Part shown: positions 7,789-19,806 of the stretch, piece after piece
How positions within the stretch are numbered: position 1 is the stretch's first letter
How the letters are laid out: the number at the start of each line of letters is the position of its first letter
NCBI GenBank assembly: GCA_031292035.1
Contig: JARLHX010000011.1
Location: 1-35,262, forward strand
Origin: Negativicutes bacterium
GTDB lineage: Bacteria > Bacillota_C > Negativicutes > Sporomusales_B > JARLHX01
Length of the DNA: 35,262 nt
Direction: 5' to 3'
The notes under the pieces: model-generated
The model's input: the letters and a program-made list of their open reading frames with translations, nothing else
What the model was told of the DNA's origin: nothing
Databases searched by the model: none
Made by a program: the position numbers and the translations under genes

Positions 7789-8014
7789 GATGTTTCTCCT
7801 CGATCTACGCGGCGAGCCGTGCCCCTATCCAGTGGTTTACTCGCTGGAGGTGCTGGGAGGCTTGGCCAAAGGGGCGATTCTTGAAATCCTGGCTGACTGT
7901 CCCCAGTCATTCGTTTCCGTACCGGAAGAAGTGGTCCGGGCCGGCTATGAAATGGTAGAGCCGCCGCAGAAACAGGGGCCGACCCTGCGCTTTTTGGTGC
8001 GGGTACCGGAATAG
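7772..8014 (+). CDS. yedF: YedF-like TusA-family sulfur/selenium carrier protein
   Basis: This 80-residue TusA-fold protein contains the CPxP signature (GEPCPYPV, reactive Cys17) and the YedF-specific DCPQS segment (Cys43). The start is a TTG at 7772 preceded by AAAGGGGGG with ideal spacing. An ATG at 7790 has no ribosome binding site. The gene overlaps the end of yedE by 17 bp, indicating translational coupling. It probably receives sulfane sulfur or selenium imported by YedE. It is the short E. coli-like form, without the extra C-terminal domain seen in clostridial YedF proteins. Confidence 0.88.
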   Translation: MNQANKMFLLDLRGEPCPYPVVYSLEVLGGLAKGAILEILADCPQSFVSVPEEVVRAGYEMVEPPQKQGPTLRFLVRVPE

Positions 8015-8041
8015 AGTTCTTTTCATTTTCTGTATTTTGAC

Positions 8042-8072
8042 AGACCCGGCACTGCTCGGGTCTCTTCTTATT
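8042..8072 (+). terminator. Terminator after yedF
   Basis: AGACCCG (8042-8048) pairs with CGGGTCT (8057-8063), followed by a T-rich tail. It closes the yedE-yedF operon. Confidence 0.75.
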
Positions 8073-8145
8073 TTGACGGACTGACAGGAAATGCCGTCCG
8101 GATGGAGAAAATACTTATGTTTAATGATAGCATTCGGAGGAAAAG

Positions 8146-10335
<2,190 letters not shown>

Positions 10336-10349
10336 GTATCTGAGGTTGA

Positions 10350-12408
<2,059 letters not shown>

Positions 12409-12451
12409 ATTTCCAGGTTGCTAGCAGTTTTCCGACCGGAGGAGATGGAGT

Positions 12452-13027
12452 ATGAAAGTTGTAGGCCTTAACGGCAGCGCCCGGAAAGACGGCAATACCG
12501 CTATTTTACTTCAGACCGTATTTAGTGAACTCAACCGGCAGGGGATCGAAACCGAGCTCATTCAACTGGCCGGGCAACCAATCAAAGGCTGTACGGCCTG
12601 CGGAGTTTGCCTGACGCAAAAGGACAAGCGCTGCTGCATCACCGACGATTTCTTTAATGAATGTTTTGCAAAACTGATCGCTGCCGACGGAATGATTCTC
12701 GGCTCACCGGTCTACGCCGCCGGGGTGACATCACAGATAAAGGCGGTCATTGACCGGGCCAGCATGGTGCTGGCAGGCAATCGCGGTCTTTTAAAATACA
12801 AGGTGGGAGCTGCCGTAACGGCTGTCCGTCGCGGTGGAGCCACCAGCGCCTTTGATACCTTGACCCATTTTTTACATAGCAAGGAAATGTTTCTTGTTGG
12901 CTCAACCTACTGGAACATGGTGTATGGCCGAGAGATCGGCGAAGTGGAACAAGACCAGGAGGGTATGGCAAACATGAAAAATCTTGGTCAAAATATGGCC
13001 TGGCTGCTGCAGAAAATCCACGGCTAG
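12452..13027 (+). CDS. Flavodoxin-family NAD(P)H-dependent oxidoreductase
   Basis: This 191-residue flavoprotein is a clear paralogue of the one at 444. The two share MKVV-NGS-R--GNT at the N terminus, GIETEL-QL-G with GC-ACG-C after it, AADG--LGSP-Y and VGAAV--VRR. Near the C terminus both have a YWNM motif and a conserved LG-NMA-LL ending. Cysteines at about 47-67 form the same cluster. GGAGGAG precedes the ATG. It sits between ligA and gatC, where it has no obvious functional partner. It may be transcribed from a promoter overlapping the ligA stop. Substrate unknown. Confidence 0.88.
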   Translation: MKVVGLNGSARKDGNTAILLQTVFSELNRQGIETELIQLAGQPIKGCTACGVCLTQKDKRCCITDDFFNECFAKLIAADGMILGSPVYAAGVTSQIKAVIDRASMVLAGNRGLLKYKVGAAVTAVRRGGATSAFDTLTHFLHSKEMFLVGSTYWNMVYGREIGEVEQDQEGMANMKNLGQNMAWLLQKIHG

Positions 13028-13094
13028 GAAGTTAGTGGTTCATTGGTTCTAAGTCCCAAATTACATATCCGATACTGTATACGGTGGTGAAAAC

Positions 13095-13385
13095 ATGAAA
13101 ATTACCCGTAAAGATGTAGAAGACGTGGCGTTGTTGGCGCGGCTGGAATTGGCCGAAAATGACATCGCCAAATTTACCGACCAGCTTAACGCCATTTTGG
13201 ACTATGTCGATATGCTAGACAAAGTGAACACCGACGGGGTGGAGCCCACTGCCCACGTGCTGCCCCTCAAAAATGTCATGCGCGCCGACGAAGCCAAACC
13301 GTCGCTGCCGCGGGCGGCCGCTCTGGCCAACGCCCCCGAGCAGGAAGACGGCTACTTCAAGGTGCCGAAGATTCTCGAAGGGTAG
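13095..13385 (+). CDS. gatC: Asp-tRNA(Asn)/Glu-tRNA(Gln) amidotransferase subunit C
   Basis: GatC is the small subunit that wraps around and stabilises GatA-GatB. The 96-residue sequence has the family pattern: an N-terminal [17 protein letters not shown] helix, [17 protein letters not shown] and the C-terminal [11 protein letters not shown] followed by [18 protein letters not shown] before the ATG is a weak ribosome binding site. It heads the gatCAB operon, with gatA starting 10 bp after its stop. Confidence 0.96.
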   Translation: MKITRKDVEDVALLARLELAENDIAKFTDQLNAILDYVDMLDKVNTDGVEPTAHVLPLKNVMRADEAKPSLPRAAALANAPEQEDGYFKVPKILEG

Positions 13386-13395
13386 GGGAGACAGC

Positions 13396-14862
13396 ATGGA
13401 ACTATATCAATATAAAGCGCATGAGCTGCGCGACAAATTGCAGAGCAAAGCGGTCTCGGCGGTGGAAATCACCGAGGCGGTCTATAAGCGGATCGAAGCC
13501 GTGGACGACGAGGTGCGGGCCTATATCACTTTGACCGGGGAAGCGGCCCTCGAACAGGCGCGCCAGGTTGACGGCAAGATCAAACGCGGCGAAGTCCTCG
13601 CTCCCTTGGCCGGCATTCCCGGCGCTCTCAAGGACAATATGTGCACAAAAGACGTTAAAACCACTTGCGGCTCCAAGATTCTGGCCGCCTTTGTCCCGCC
13701 ATACGACGCCACCGTTGTGGAAAAATTGGCTGGGCAGGACACCGTTATTCTCGGGAAAACCAACCTGGATGAGTTCGCTATGGGGTCGTCCACAGAAAAC
13801 TCGGCTCATTTTGTCTCCCGCAATCCCTGGGACACCGACACTGTTCCCGGCGGGTCCAGCGGCGGCTCGGCGGCTGCCGTAGCTGCAGGCGAGGCCATCT
13901 GGGCGCTGGGCTCGGACACCGGCGGCTCGATCCGTCAGCCGGCAGCCTATTGCGGCGTGGTCGGACTGAAACCGACCTATGGCCGGGTATCGCGCTACGG
14001 CCTGGTGGCCTATGCGTCTTCCCTTGATCAGATCGGACCAATCACCCGCGACGTTACCGACGCCGCCCTGGTGATGAACGCTATCAGCGGCTACGATAAG
14101 CGCGATTCTACTTCGATTGATGCGCCGGTGCCTGACTATACCAAGGCGCTGGTAGGTGATATTAAAGGACTCAAGATCGGCCTGCCCAAAGAATACTTTG
14201 TCGCCGGTATGGACCCGGCGGTAGAGGCGGCCATTTATCAGGCCATCGAGCAGCTAAAGGCCATGGGGGCCGACTATAAGGAAGTTTCCATGCCCCATAC
14301 CGAATACGCATTGGCGGCTTATTACCTGGTGGCCACCGCCGAGGCCAGCTCCAACCTCGCCCGCTATGACGGTGTCAGCTTTGGCCATCGCGGCGAAGGC
14401 AACGATATCATCGCCATGTCGAAACGATCCCGCACCGAGGGCTTCGGCGAAGAGGTGCGGCGACGGATCATGCTGGGTACCTACGCCCTGAGCTCGGGCT
14501 ACTATGACGCCTATTATCTGAAGGCTCTCAAGGTCCGTACCCTGATCAAACAGGATTTTGACAAAGCCTTTGAAAAGGTCGACGTCCTCATTACTCCCAT
14601 TGCTCCCACACCGGCCTTCAAGATCGGCGAAAAGGTTGACGATCCCCTGGCCATGTATCTGGAGGATGTTTGCACAGTACCGATTAATCTGGCCGGAGTG
14701 CCGGCCATCTCCCTGCCCTGCGGTTTCAAGGGCCAACTGCCCATCGGGCTACAGATCATCGGCAAGCCGCTGGACGAGGAGACCATCCTCAGGACGGCCT
14801 TTACCTTTGAACAGGGCAACGACTACCACACGCGCCTTGCGCCGCTGGGGGGGCATAAATAA
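13396..14862 (+). CDS. gatA: Asp-tRNA(Asn)/Glu-tRNA(Gln) amidotransferase subunit A
   Basis: GatA is the glutaminase subunit that releases ammonia from glutamine for transamidation of mischarged Glu-tRNA(Gln) and Asp-tRNA(Asn). The amidase-signature triad is visible: Lys79 (GALKDNM), Ser154 in [11 protein letters not shown], and nucleophile Ser178 in [11 protein letters not shown]. These positions match those known for S. aureus GatA. The start is ATG at 13396 with GGGGAG upstream; the open frame runs further upstream through gatC but without a start signal. 488 residues, normal length. Its TAATG end overlaps gatB by one base. Confidence 0.97.
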   Translation: MELYQYKAHELRDKLQSKAVSAVEITEAVYKRIEAVDDEVRAYITLTGEAALEQARQVDGKIKRGEVLAPLAGIPGALKDNMCTKDVKTTCGSKILAAFVPPYDATVVEKLAGQDTVILGKTNLDEFAMGSSTENSAHFVSRNPWDTDTVPGGSSGGSAAAVAAGEAIWALGSDTGGSIRQPAAYCGVVGLKPTYGRVSRYGLVAYASSLDQIGPITRDVTDAALVMNAISGYDKRDSTSIDAPVPDYTKALVGDIKGLKIGLPKEYFVAGMDPAVEAAIYQAIEQLKAMGADYKEVSMPHTEYALAAYYLVATAEASSNLARYDGVSFGHRGEGNDIIAMSKRSRTEGFGEEVRRRIMLGTYALSSGYYDAYYLKALKVRTLIKQDFDKAFEKVDVLITPIAPTPAFKIGEKVDDPLAMYLEDVCTVPINLAGVPAISLPCGFKGQLPIGLQIIGKPLDEETILRTAFTFEQGNDYHTRLAPLGGHK

Positions 14863-16295
14863 TGGCTTATGAAATTGTCATCGGGCTGGAGGTTCACACC
14901 GAACTGAAAACCGAGTCCAAGATTTTTTGCGGCTGCAGCACCAAATTCGGGTCTGAGCAAAATACCAACGTCTGCCCGGTTTGCCTGGGACTGCCCGGCG
15001 TGTTGCCGGTGCTGAACGCCCGGGTGCTGGAGTTTGCGGTGCGCACCGGTCTGGCTCTTAACTGCTCGATTTTGCCGTTTAGCAAGTTTGACCGAAAAAA
15101 CTACTATTACCCCGATCTGCCGAAGAATTTCCAGACCTCGCAGTTCGACCTGCCTATCGCCGTCAACGGCTACCTGGACATCGAGGTCGACGGGGTCACC
15201 AAGCGGATCGGCATCACCAGGGTCCATATGGAAGAGGACGCCGGCAAGCTGGTTCACGCCGGCACCATCACTAAATCAGAATATGCGCTGGTGGATTATA
15301 ACCGGACCGGCGTGCCGCTGCTGGAAATCGTCTCAGAGCCTGATATCAGCTCGGCAGAGGAGGCCAAGGCGTACCTGGAAAAGATCAAGGCCATCCTCCA
15401 GTATATTGATGTTTCTGACTGCAAGATGGAGGAAGGCAGCCTGCGCTGCGACGCCAATATCTCGCTGCGCCCTGTCGGCGCGACTGCGCTCGGAACCAAG
15501 GCCGAGATTAAGAACCTGAATTCGTTCAAAGCCGTCCACAAGGGACTGGAATATGAGGCCGAACGCCAGGCCGAGGTGCTGGACGAAGGCGGCCGGATCA
15601 TCCAGGAGACCCGGTCCTGGGATGACGCCCGGGGGGTTACCCTGTCGCTCCGGAGCAAGGAGCAGGCCCACGATTACCGCTATTTCCCTGAACCTGATCT
15701 GGTGCCGATCATCGCTGATCCGGTCTGGGTGGAGGATATCCGCCGCAATCTGCCGGAACTGCCCGATGCCCGCCAGCATCGCCTGATGAATGAACACGGC
15801 CTGTCAAGCTATGACGCGGCCGTCATTACCGCCAGCCGGGCGATGGCCGACTATTTCGACGCCACCGTCGCCGCTGGTGCCGACGCCAAAACCGCAGCCA
15901 ACTGGCTGATGGGCGAGGTATCGAAACATCTTAATACCGCCGGGCAGGACATCGATGTCAGTCCGGTATCGCCTAAGCAACTGGCGGAGCTGATCGCGCT
16001 GCTCGACAAAGGCACCATCTCCGGTAAAATCGCCAAGACGGTGTTTGAGGCCATGTGGTCCAGCGGCAAAGACGCCGGAACCATCGTCAAGGAGCAGGGC
16101 TTGGTGCAGATTTCTGATGAGGGTGAAATCGTCGCTGTGGTCGAAGCGGTGATCGCCGCCAACCCCCAGTCGGTTGCCGATTATCAGGCTGGCAAGGACC
16201 GGGCCATCGGCTTTTTGGTCGGCCAGGTGATGAAAGAGACTAAAGGACGGGCCAATCCCGAATTGGCCAACAGGCTATTGCGCGAGCGGATGTAG
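14862..16295 (+). CDS. gatB: Asp-tRNA(Asn)/Glu-tRNA(Gln) amidotransferase subunit B
   Basis: GatB binds the mischarged tRNA, activates the acyl group with ATP and uses ammonia channelled from GatA. The 477-residue protein has the family's N-terminal cradle ([17 protein letters not shown], with [15 protein letters not shown] after it). It also has the catalytic-region [19 protein letters not shown] and [18 protein letters not shown], plus the C-terminal YqeY-like tail domain ending in [16 protein letters not shown]. Zinc-ligand cysteines (C-x-C and C-x2-C) appear near the N terminus. Start coupled to the gatA stop. Confidence 0.97.
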   Translation: MAYEIVIGLEVHTELKTESKIFCGCSTKFGSEQNTNVCPVCLGLPGVLPVLNARVLEFAVRTGLALNCSILPFSKFDRKNYYYPDLPKNFQTSQFDLPIAVNGYLDIEVDGVTKRIGITRVHMEEDAGKLVHAGTITKSEYALVDYNRTGVPLLEIVSEPDISSAEEAKAYLEKIKAILQYIDVSDCKMEEGSLRCDANISLRPVGATALGTKAEIKNLNSFKAVHKGLEYEAERQAEVLDEGGRIIQETRSWDDARGVTLSLRSKEQAHDYRYFPEPDLVPIIADPVWVEDIRRNLPELPDARQHRLMNEHGLSSYDAAVITASRAMADYFDATVAAGADAKTAANWLMGEVSKHLNTAGQDIDVSPVSPKQLAELIALLDKGTISGKIAKTVFEAMWSSGKDAGTIVKEQGLVQISDEGEIVAVVEAVIAANPQSVADYQAGKDRAIGFLVGQVMKETKGRANPELANRLLRERM

Positions 16296-16304
16296 AATTT
16301 TGGT

Positions 16305-17537
16305 GTGGTGGTTGCGGTGAAGAGCGCTTCGGTACGGGCTCTGACTGTCAAATATATTGTTGCCCTGAGTCTGATCGCCGTGCTGGCCTTGGCGGCCTTC
16401 TTTACCTTGCGTCAGTTGATTGTCGGCGAGCAGATGAGCGCCGCGGTCATCAATACCGGCGGCCGCCAAAGGATGCTGATCCAGAAGGGCGTGCTGCTCA
16501 GCTTTCAACTGGCAGTCAGCTTTGATCCGGTGGAACGGGCCAGGCTGCGCGCTGAGCTGCAATCCAATATCAAGGCAATGGACGAAGCTCATTCCGCTGT
16601 CATCTATAGTAGTACGATTCTCGGACTGGAAGGCGGTCTTTCGGCCGAGATGCAGCAGGTGATGTTTTCGCCGCCAGTCATGCTTGATGCAAAAATGCAG
16701 CGCTATTTTGGCGCACTGAGGGCATTGTTGGCCTTGGCGGACAACGATTTCACCATTTACATTCCCCAACTGCCGGTGGTGGCAGCAGCAGCCGACGAAT
16801 TGCTTGCCGCCCAGGAAGTGGCGGTCAATCAGCTGCAGCGGGAAAGCGAAACTCGGGTCAGGCGGCTGGAAAGACTGGAGACCTTGGTGTTGGGGCTCAC
16901 CCTGCTGGTGCTGGTGCTGGAGGCGGTATTCATTTTTCGGCCGGCAGCAGGGGTCATCGCCCGCGAGCAGGACGCATTGGCGGCAGCCAATCAGGAACTC
17001 GAATTGCTGTCAAAGCAGGACCGATTGACGGGGATTGCCAACCGGCGGCATTTCGACGAATTTCTGGACCGGATGTGGCGCCAGGCAACGCGGGAGGCCA
17101 CTCCGATTGCCCTGCTGATGGCTGACATCGATTATTTTAAGCGCTATAACGATACTTACGGCCACCAGGCCGGGGACGACTGCCTGCGCAAGGTGGCGAG
17201 GGCGCTCGAAAGCCAGGCGGGACGGGGCACCGATCTTGTCGCCCGCTACGGCGGGGAGGAGTTCGGTGTGGTTTTGGCGTCCACCGACCTTGCGAGCGCG
17301 TTGAAAGTCGCGGAAAAGCTGCGGGCGACGGTGGCAGGTCTTGCGATCGAGCACGAGGGCAGCGACTGCGGGGTTGTCACCATCAGCATGGGGGTGGCGT
17401 CGGTAATACCCCGGCCAGGGATGGAACCGCCGGAAATCATCGCTTTAGCGGATATAGCCCTGTACAGGGCCAAGGAAACAGGCCGCAACTGCGTAGTCCC
17501 GGACAGCGGCGACTATGGCAGCGAAACAGGAGGATGA
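16305..17537 (+). CDS. Membrane-bound diguanylate cyclase with PilJ-type N-terminal sensor
   Basis: This protein of about 410 residues is predicted to make cyclic di-GMP. A transmembrane helix at about 15-35 is followed by an extracytoplasmic region with INTGGRQRMLIQKG, the hallmark of the type IV pili methyl-accepting transducer (PilJ) N-terminal domain. A second transmembrane helix lies at about 193-215 (VLGLTLLVLVLEAVFIF). The C-terminal GGDEF domain has GGEEF at 316-320, so the active site is intact. An RxxD inhibitory site (Arg307-Asp310) lies five residues before it, which implies product feedback. Start codons are all GTG (16305, 16308, 16317) with only a weak ribosome binding site. 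It follows gatB by 9 bp, and its stop overlaps the region where the M42 peptidase gene begins. Confidence 0.9.
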   Translation: MVVAVKSASVRALTVKYIVALSLIAVLALAAFFTLRQLIVGEQMSAAVINTGGRQRMLIQKGVLLSFQLAVSFDPVERARLRAELQSNIKAMDEAHSAVIYSSTILGLEGGLSAEMQQVMFSPPVMLDAKMQRYFGALRALLALADNDFTIYIPQLPVVAAAADELLAAQEVAVNQLQRESETRVRRLERLETLVLGLTLLVLVLEAVFIFRPAAGVIAREQDALAAANQELELLSKQDRLTGIANRRHFDEFLDRMWRQATREATPIALLMADIDYFKRYNDTYGHQAGDDCLRKVARALESQAGRGTDLVARYGGEEFGVVLASTDLASALKVAEKLRATVAGLAIEHEGSDCGVVTISMGVASVIPRPGMEPPEIIALADIALYRAKETGRNCVVPDSGDYGSETGG

Positions 17538-17539
17538 CT

Positions 17540-18631
17540 ATGGAGCAGCAAGAACTTCTCGGAGTGATCCGCGACCTTACCGCCCTGCCGGGAGGCTCCG
17601 GCCGGGAACAGGCGGTAGTGGCCTATATGGCCGCAGCCATGGGCCGTTATACCGAGCGGGTGGAAGTGGACAATATGGGCAACGTGGCGGCAAGCTTTGG
17701 CACAGGTGACAAGGCGGTCATGGTGTGCGCCCACACCGACGAAGTCGGTTTGTTCGTGAAATACATCAATGACCAGGGGTTTATCTATTTTGACGTCAAC
17801 GGCATTGTCGACGAACGGGTGCTTTTGGATACTAAAATCGAGGTGGTTACCGATGACGGCACTGTCCACCTTGGTGTCATCGGCATCAAAAGCCGCCATC
17901 TTATGACCCCGGAAGAACTGGCCCGGCCGGTGAATATTGCCGATCTTTGGATCGACGTCGGCGCTGACTCCCGCGAAGAGGTAGCCGCATTGGGCATCCG
18001 CGTCGGCAACGCCATCGTCTACCGGCGTCATTTTGATCTTTTGGCTGGTGGCCGCTTTGCCACCAAGGCCATCGACGACCGGGCCGGCTGCGCCGTGCTC
18101 CTCGCCGTGGCCCAGGAACTGGCCGGGCAGACGATGGATTATACAGTGCACCTGGTGGCGACCACTCAGGAAGAGATCGGCTCCCGTGGGGCCAAGGTAG
18201 CCGCCCAGCGCCTGTCTCCCGCTCTGGCCATCATTCTCGACACTGTGCCGGCGGCCGATCCGTCTACCCCGCCCCAGCAGGCTTCAGCCCGGATCGGCGG
18301 CGGACCGGTTATCCGCACCGCCGACTTCCTGCCGCAAAACCTGGTAGGCACCGTCTATAGTACCAAGATCATCAGCCGTCTGCGGCAAAGCGCCGAGGAG
18401 GCTGGCATTCCCTATCAGGAGGATGTCTTTCGCACCTGGACTGATTCGGCTTTTGTCCATACCAGCGGTGTCGGCGTCCCCTGCGGCGGGGTCTATATGC
18501 CACGGCGCTGCAGCCACGCGCCGGTAGAGGTGGCCGATATCGCCGATATCAGCCGGACGGCGGCATTGGTGACGGCTTTTTTAAAACAGGTCAGCATAAA
18601 GGACATCCCGGAACTGGTGGCTTTTCTGTAG
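17540..18631 (+). CDS. M42-family (PepA/FrvX-like) metallo-aminopeptidase
   Basis: This 363-residue cytosolic peptidase probably forms a large tetrahedral or dodecameric particle like other M42 enzymes. Metal and catalytic residues are visible: His65 and Asp67 in VCAHTDEVG, Asp in KAIDDRAGC, the Glu-Glu pair in TQEEIGSRGA, Asp in ILDTVPAADP and a C-terminal His in RRCSHAPVEV. ATG at 17540 is preferred over 17534 because AGGAGG ends at 17533, leaving a six-base spacer. It directly follows the diguanylate cyclase gene and is probably translated in the same transcript. Substrate specificity cannot be read from the sequence. Confidence 0.92.
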   Translation: MEQQELLGVIRDLTALPGGSGREQAVVAYMAAAMGRYTERVEVDNMGNVAASFGTGDKAVMVCAHTDEVGLFVKYINDQGFIYFDVNGIVDERVLLDTKIEVVTDDGTVHLGVIGIKSRHLMTPEELARPVNIADLWIDVGADSREEVAALGIRVGNAIVYRRHFDLLAGGRFATKAIDDRAGCAVLLAVAQELAGQTMDYTVHLVATTQEEIGSRGAKVAAQRLSPALAIILDTVPAADPSTPPQQASARIGGGPVIRTADFLPQNLVGTVYSTKIISRLRQSAEEAGIPYQEDVFRTWTDSAFVHTSGVGVPCGGVYMPRRCSHAPVEVADIADISRTAALVTAFLKQVSIKDIPELVAFL

Positions 18632-18681
18632 ATTTTGTTATTGTACAGACTGCAGAAAACAATCGAAGATTTTGGAACCTG

Positions 18682-18709
18682 AGACTTGGCGCAAGCCGAG
18701 TCTTTTCTT
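18682..18709 (+). terminator. Terminator after M42 peptidase gene
   Basis: AGACTTGGC pairs with GCCGAGTCT (one G-T pair) around GCAA, followed by TTTTCTT. It lies 50 bp after the stop at 18631. It ends the pcrA-to-M42 block of co-directional genes. Confidence 0.7.
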
Positions 18710-18784
18710 ATGCCAAGTTTGTCCTGCATGAAAGAAAGAATAGGGGCGCATAATGGTATTGACGCGCGAAAAGAGGCGGTTGGA

Positions 18785-19462
18785 ATGGTCGAAACACCGG
18801 TGCCGTGGAAGCTGAAGGAAGTGCTGGCAATTTATTCTTTGCGTCTGCTGGTCGGCTTTTTCTTAATGCGGGTAGTCTATCCCGGCTGGGTGATAGCCCC
18901 CGCGGCGGCGGAAATCACCGACCGGCTGGTGATGGTTTCACTGGTCTGGCTGCTGGTACATAGGCATGGCAGCGCCTTAAACTGCTGGGGTTTGCCGGGA
19001 CGCCATCTTCTTCGAAACAGTCTGGCGGGACTGGCGGCCGGCGGAGTACTGCTGACAGTCAGTTTATTTAGCGAGCGGATTTATACCACTGTTTTGCTGT
19101 TGACGCCCTCTCCGCATCCATTAGTAGTTCAGGCCCAAAACGCCCTCACCTGGCGCGAGCTGGCTCAGCCGCTGCTTTTGGCCGGCCTCGCGGCGCCGGT
19201 AGCCGAGGAAGTGTTTTATCGACTGTTTACATTTTCGGCCCTGAAAGTCCGATTCGGACTGTGGGGCGGGGCGCTGGGCAGCGCCGCCATTTTTGCGCTG
19301 TTTCATTTCAATGCCTACTGGTTGGCTGAACTAATGGTGGTGGGTACCGGTCTGGCGCTCGTCTATCACTGGACAGGTTCGCTTACCAGCAGCATTATCG
19401 CCCATTCGGTCATCAACTCAACGAAAATTGTACTGTTATTTCTCAAAATACCATTGAGCTGA
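18785..19462 (+). CDS. CPBP-family intramembrane metalloprotease
   Basis: This 225-residue polytopic membrane protein has the CPBP (CAAX protease and bacteriocin-processing, ABI) motifs. EExxxR is present as EEVFYR (Glu141, Glu142), FxxxH as FALFHF, and HxxxN as HSVIN near the C terminus. About seven hydrophobic segments are visible. The start is taken as ATG at 18785, preceded by AGAGG; the open frame runs back to 18686 over the preceding terminator, which argues against the longer form. Substrate unknown; family roles include prenyl-protein processing and bacteriocin self-immunity. It is followed at 15 bp by a small zinc-ribbon gene. Confidence 0.88.
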   Translation: MVETPVPWKLKEVLAIYSLRLLVGFFLMRVVYPGWVIAPAAAEITDRLVMVSLVWLLVHRHGSALNCWGLPGRHLLRNSLAGLAAGGVLLTVSLFSERIYTTVLLLTPSPHPLVVQAQNALTWRELAQPLLLAGLAAPVAEEVFYRLFTFSALKVRFGLWGGALGSAAIFALFHFNAYWLAELMVVGTGLALVYHWTGSLTSSIIAHSVINSTKIVLLFLKIPLS

Positions 19463-19477
19463 AAGAGGTGGTCTGCT

Positions 19478-19786
19478 GTGCCCTATTGTAAAATTTGCCA
19501 TAACGCCCGTCTGTTTGGTTCCAGTAAGGTTCCTCCTGCGGCACCGTCTGCCAACGGGCCGTTATCAGGTTTGAACGCCGATTTTGATCTTGCCGGAAAG
19601 ATGACCAGCGTCACCCGGCTGGGAGCCGACAAAGCCGCAGTCAGAGCAGCTACCGCCAATCCGCGCGACTATTTTGATGTTTGCCTGAAGTGCGGCAGTA
19701 GCGAGATCGAATGGGATGAAACCGCAGGGGGAATGGGTGTCGAAAAAGGATATTCGTTGACGGGGATAGAAGATTTATCCAGATGA
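19478..19786 (+). CDS. Small protein with two CxxC motifs (zinc-ribbon-like)
   Basis: I do not recognise this 102-residue protein. It has CxxC at residues 4-7 and at 69-72, spaced as for one treble-clef or zinc-ribbon site, and an Ala/Gly-rich low-complexity stretch between them. The start is GTG at 19478 with AAAGAGG upstream. It sits 15 bp after the CPBP gene and 20 bp before the Lon-family protease gene, in one probable transcript. A role as an adapter or regulator for the protease is possible but is pure context. Confidence 0.7.
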   Translation: MPYCKICHNARLFGSSKVPPAAPSANGPLSGLNADFDLAGKMTSVTRLGADKAAVRAATANPRDYFDVCLKCGSSEIEWDETAGGMGVEKGYSLTGIEDLSR

Positions 19787-19806
19787 CGTGATGATGGAGG
19801 GTTAAT

